Positions 61,945-64,000 of a stretch of DNA of 64,000 nucleotides are shown here, piece after piece; positions within the stretch are counted from its first letter, which is position 1, and every line of letters starts with the position of its first letter. Under the pieces are notes generated by a model. That model had not been told where the DNA came from. It saw only the letters and a program-made list of their open reading frames with translations, and made no database searches. The position numbers were made by a program, and so were the translations under genes. This stretch comes from Psychrobacillus sp. OK028 (lineage in GTDB: Bacteria; Bacillota; Bacilli; Bacillales_A; Planococcaceae). The stretch spans positions 62,001-126,000 of the forward strand of contig NZ_FNHY01000003.1 of NCBI RefSeq assembly GCF_900103605.1, written 5' to 3'.

Positions 61945-61973
61945 TTGACATTAATGTTTGAATCGAACATAAT
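61945..61973 (+). promoter_or_regulatory. Promoter with embedded operator for the DeoR regulator gene
   Basis: A consensus -35 TTGACA (61945-61950) and CATAAT (61968-61973) are spaced by 17 bases. The 13-bp palindrome GTTTGAATCGAAC (61956-61968) lies in the spacer and touches the -10, so a bound repressor would block polymerase. Confidence 0.7.
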
Positions 61974-62012
61974 ATGTTCATAGTAAACGTTTTATAAAAA
62001 AAGGAGAATTGT

Positions 62013-62771
62013 ATGACTCCAGTATTAAGAAAGAAACGTATCCTTGAAGAGCTTGCTAGAAAGGGAAAAATCGAGATTATAGATTTAGTAAATTTACTCG
62101 ATGTTTCTGCTATGACAATTCGTCGCGATTTAGATGAACTAGAAAATCAGAAAAAACTTATAAGAACGCACGGGGGAGCTGCAATACCCGAGGCTATTAT
62201 TGCTGAACAGAGCTACCTGCAAAAAATTTCAGAGGCTCACCCACAGAAAGTGGAAATTGCCGAAATAGCAGTAAAGTTAGTAAAAGATGGCATGAAAGTA
62301 TTTCTAGATTCTGGAACAACAAACTTCGAGATTGCCAAACGTTTAAAAGGTAAAGAAAATCTTACGATAGTTACAAATGATATTAAAATTGCTGCGGAAT
62401 TAATGGATAGTAAAGTTGAAGTCATTATGCTAGGCGGAAAAATACAAAATGGTGTTGGTGCAGTTTTTGGAACATACGCAGAAAACATGTTAAAAGAAAT
62501 CCATGTAGATATTTTATTTCTGGGTGCACATGCGGTTCATTCAACTCTAGGAATTACTTCTGCTACATTGGAAAAAGCTTCGATTAAAAGAGAGATGATT
62601 AATAGTAGTGAAGCAGTTTATCTAGTAGTAGATGCACTGAAGTTTGGAAAGAAAGCGTTTGCTAAAATTGCGAGTATAGATTCAGTGACTGCTATAATAA
62701 CTGATCAAACACTGCCAATAGAAGTGGAAGAATTATACAGTGAAATGACTAGCTTTATAAAGGGTGTGTAA
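62013..62771 (+). CDS. DeoR/GlpR-family transcriptional regulator
   Basis: A 252-residue regulator: an N-terminal helix-turn-helix (LARKGKIEIIDLVNLLDVSAMTIRRDL, residues 14-40, with TIRRDLDELENQKKLIRTHGGA as the family signature), then the sugar-phosphate-binding DeoR domain with DSGTTNFEIAKRL (near 94), TNDIKIAAEL and GGKIQNGVGAVFG. It probably represses itself and the acid-sugar kinase gene two bases downstream, with a phosphorylated sugar as inducer. AAAAGGAG lies before ATG 62013. Confidence 0.92.
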   Translation: MTPVLRKKRILEELARKGKIEIIDLVNLLDVSAMTIRRDLDELENQKKLIRTHGGAAIPEAIIAEQSYLQKISEAHPQKVEIAEIAVKLVKDGMKVFLDSGTTNFEIAKRLKGKENLTIVTNDIKIAAELMDSKVEVIMLGGKIQNGVGAVFGTYAENMLKEIHVDILFLGAHAVHSTLGITSATLEKASIKREMINSSEAVYLVVDALKFGKKAFAKIASIDSVTAIITDQTLPIEVEELYSEMTSFIKGV

Positions 62772-62773
62772 AA

Positions 62774-64000
62774 ATGAAAGTTGGAATTATTGCAGATGAT
62801 CTAACTGGAGCTAATGCGACTGGAGTGCTACTCTCTAAAAACGGGTTTAATAGTGCTACCGTTGTATTTGGCGGGGAAGTACCAAAAATTGGAGGGTTTA
62901 CCTCCATCAGTGTAGATACAGATAGTAGATATTGTGCACCTAGTGCAGCACAAACAAGGGTTTTAAGTGCATACGAACAGCTCTCAACATGGGGTGCTAG
63001 TGTATTTTGTAAGCGTATCGATAGTACTGTACGTGGAAACCTTGGAGTAGAAACAGACACGTTATTAGATGCCTTAGGAGAAAAAAGTGTGGCAGTAGTC
63101 GTTACTTCTTATCCGGATTCAGGACGAATTGTATCTGGCGGGTACTTATTGGTAGATGGTGTACCTGTGGAATCTACAGATGTTGCAAAGGATCCGATGA
63201 ATCCGATTACAATTTCTCATGTACCAACGATTATGACTGAGCAAAGTAAGTATCCAGTTTCTCATATAGGATTAGGAAGAGTATTAAAAGGGAAAAATAG
63301 TATTCATTTAGAAATGATGAAACAAATTGAGGCAGGAAATAGAATTATTGTTGTGGACGCTGTGACCAATGAAGAGATAGATCATATAGCAGAATCGATG
63401 GCTGCTATTGATGGTGTCGTTTTTGTACCAGTAGATCCAGGTCCATTATCCGCATCATACAGTCGTATGATTGCTCATCAACATGTATTAACGAACAAAT
63501 TCATCGTTACAGTTGGAAGTATAACTCCATTAACTGGTAGACAGCTAAATTACTTAATAGATAAGAAAAATGCTGATCCAGTTTATGTTAATACTGAGGC
63601 GTTAGCATCTACGACTAATACGTGGGATGAAGAAATAGAGCGTGCGGTGAATGAAGCAATTAGTAAACTGGATGAACAAGAAGTTCTGATTATCACTACT
63701 TATGCTCCTGGAGCAGAGAAATTAAACTTAAATGAAATTGCTGCTAGGGAAGGGGTAACTGAAGAAAAGCTTGCCAAACGCTTAACGGAAGGTTTGGCTA
63801 GGGTTACTCAAAGTGTTATTGACCAAACAGAACATACAATTGATGGAATGTTTTCCAGTGGTGGAGATGTGACAGCTGCTCTATGTTCTGTTAGTGATGC
63901 GCAGGCTATCGGTTTGCAAGATGAAGTACTTCCTTTAGCTGCGTATGGTCATTTTATAGGAGGAGCCTTCGATGGCATTCCTGTAATCACTAAAGGTGGC
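62774..64000 (+). CDS. Four-carbon acid sugar kinase family protein (OtnK/DtnK-like), partial
   Basis: The gene starts at ATG 62774 with AAGGGTG upstream and is still open at the window end (409 codons visible). IADDLTGANATGVLL at residues 6-20 is the family signature, SVDTDSR and KRIDSTVRGN (near 80) bind the acid sugar, and the C-terminal SSGGDVTAALC and GGAFDGIPVITKGG form the nucleotide-binding domain. Such kinases phosphorylate D-threonate, D-erythronate or related acids in catabolic pathways. With the DeoR regulator it likely begins an operon that includes pdxA- or aldolase-like genes outside the window. Confidence 0.9.
   Translation, partial: MKVGIIADDLTGANATGVLLSKNGFNSATVVFGGEVPKIGGFTSISVDTDSRYCAPSAAQTRVLSAYEQLSTWGASVFCKRIDSTVRGNLGVETDTLLDALGEKSVAVVVTSYPDSGRIVSGGYLLVDGVPVESTDVAKDPMNPITISHVPTIMTEQSKYPVSHIGLGRVLKGKNSIHLEMMKQIEAGNRIIVVDAVTNEEIDHIAESMAAIDGVVFVPVDPGPLSASYSRMIAHQHVLTNKFIVTVGSITPLTGRQLNYLIDKKNADPVYVNTEALASTTNTWDEEIERAVNEAISKLDEQEVLIITTYAPGAEKLNLNEIAAREGVTEEKLAKRLTEGLARVTQSVIDQTEHTIDGMFSSGGDVTAALCSVSDAQAIGLQDEVLPLAAYGHFIGGAFDGIPVITKGG

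Overview
The window is low-GC Firmicutes DNA of the order Bacillales, most likely Planococcaceae (the Psychrobacillus, Lysinibacillus and Solibacillus neighbourhood). The evidence is the gene order birA-panBCD-dinG-ypmA-ypmB-asnS-dnaD-nth-ypoC / ponA-recU / yppE-mrfA-mrfB-gpsB-rnpB-rlmL-ypvA-ypwA, which follows the Bacillus subtilis chromosome, together with strong AGGAGG-type ribosome binding sites, a class B RNase P RNA, RecU, GpsB, DnaD and a ba3-type oxidase. I cannot fix the genus from sequence alone. No rRNA, tRNA, CRISPR array, transposase or prophage is visible.

Layout. 1-2.6 kb: end of birA, then the pantothenate operon panBCD behind a leader that looks like a pan-motif RNA overlapping an intrinsic terminator. 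2.6-22 kb: an accessory block where B. subtilis goes almost directly from panD to dinG. It holds a nucleoid-associated protein (NA37 family), an MFS exporter, a duplicated-domain small protein, a urea transporter divergent from a complete urease operon (ureABCEFGD), and then a run of short single-gene units: cupin, orphan effector domain, methyltransferase, DUF1428, CPBP protease, tiny membrane proteins, two GNATs and a VOC protein. Imperfect palindromes with the core CTAAC..GGTGC-TTTAGTT separate several of these units. Gene remnants, and two genes whose best start codon is ATA, lie in the same stretch.

22-43.6 kb: conserved housekeeping and DNA-repair region: dinG, ypmAB, asnS, dnaD, nth, ypoC, penicillin-binding protein 1A with a Thr-Gly-Gly tail encoded by a 9-bp minisatellite, recU, mrfAB, gpsB, rnpB, a PAS-GGDEF-EAL protein with a degenerate GSDEF, rlmL, ypvA and the M32 carboxypeptidase ypwA. 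43.6-53 kb: ba3 oxidase (three subunits including a 40-residue 2A subunit), cheX, a 31-residue membrane peptide behind a Fur-like box, double-headed dynamin dynA, a sulfurtransferase and rlmN.

53-64 kb: rifampin ADP-ribosyltransferase arr; an EAL-CBS-GGDEF protein cut by an in-frame TAA just after its GGDDF loop; a TrpXYZ-like ABC importer; catalase katA; ilvA; and a DeoR-type regulator with two 13-bp operators in front of a four-carbon acid-sugar kinase that runs off the window.

The most unusual signals are the palindrome-separated cassette-like array (about 15.8-20.3 kb, with one more motif copy upstream of arr), the pan leader/terminator switch, the premature stop in the c-di-GMP protein, and two intergenic repeats that both have an exact 21-bp period.
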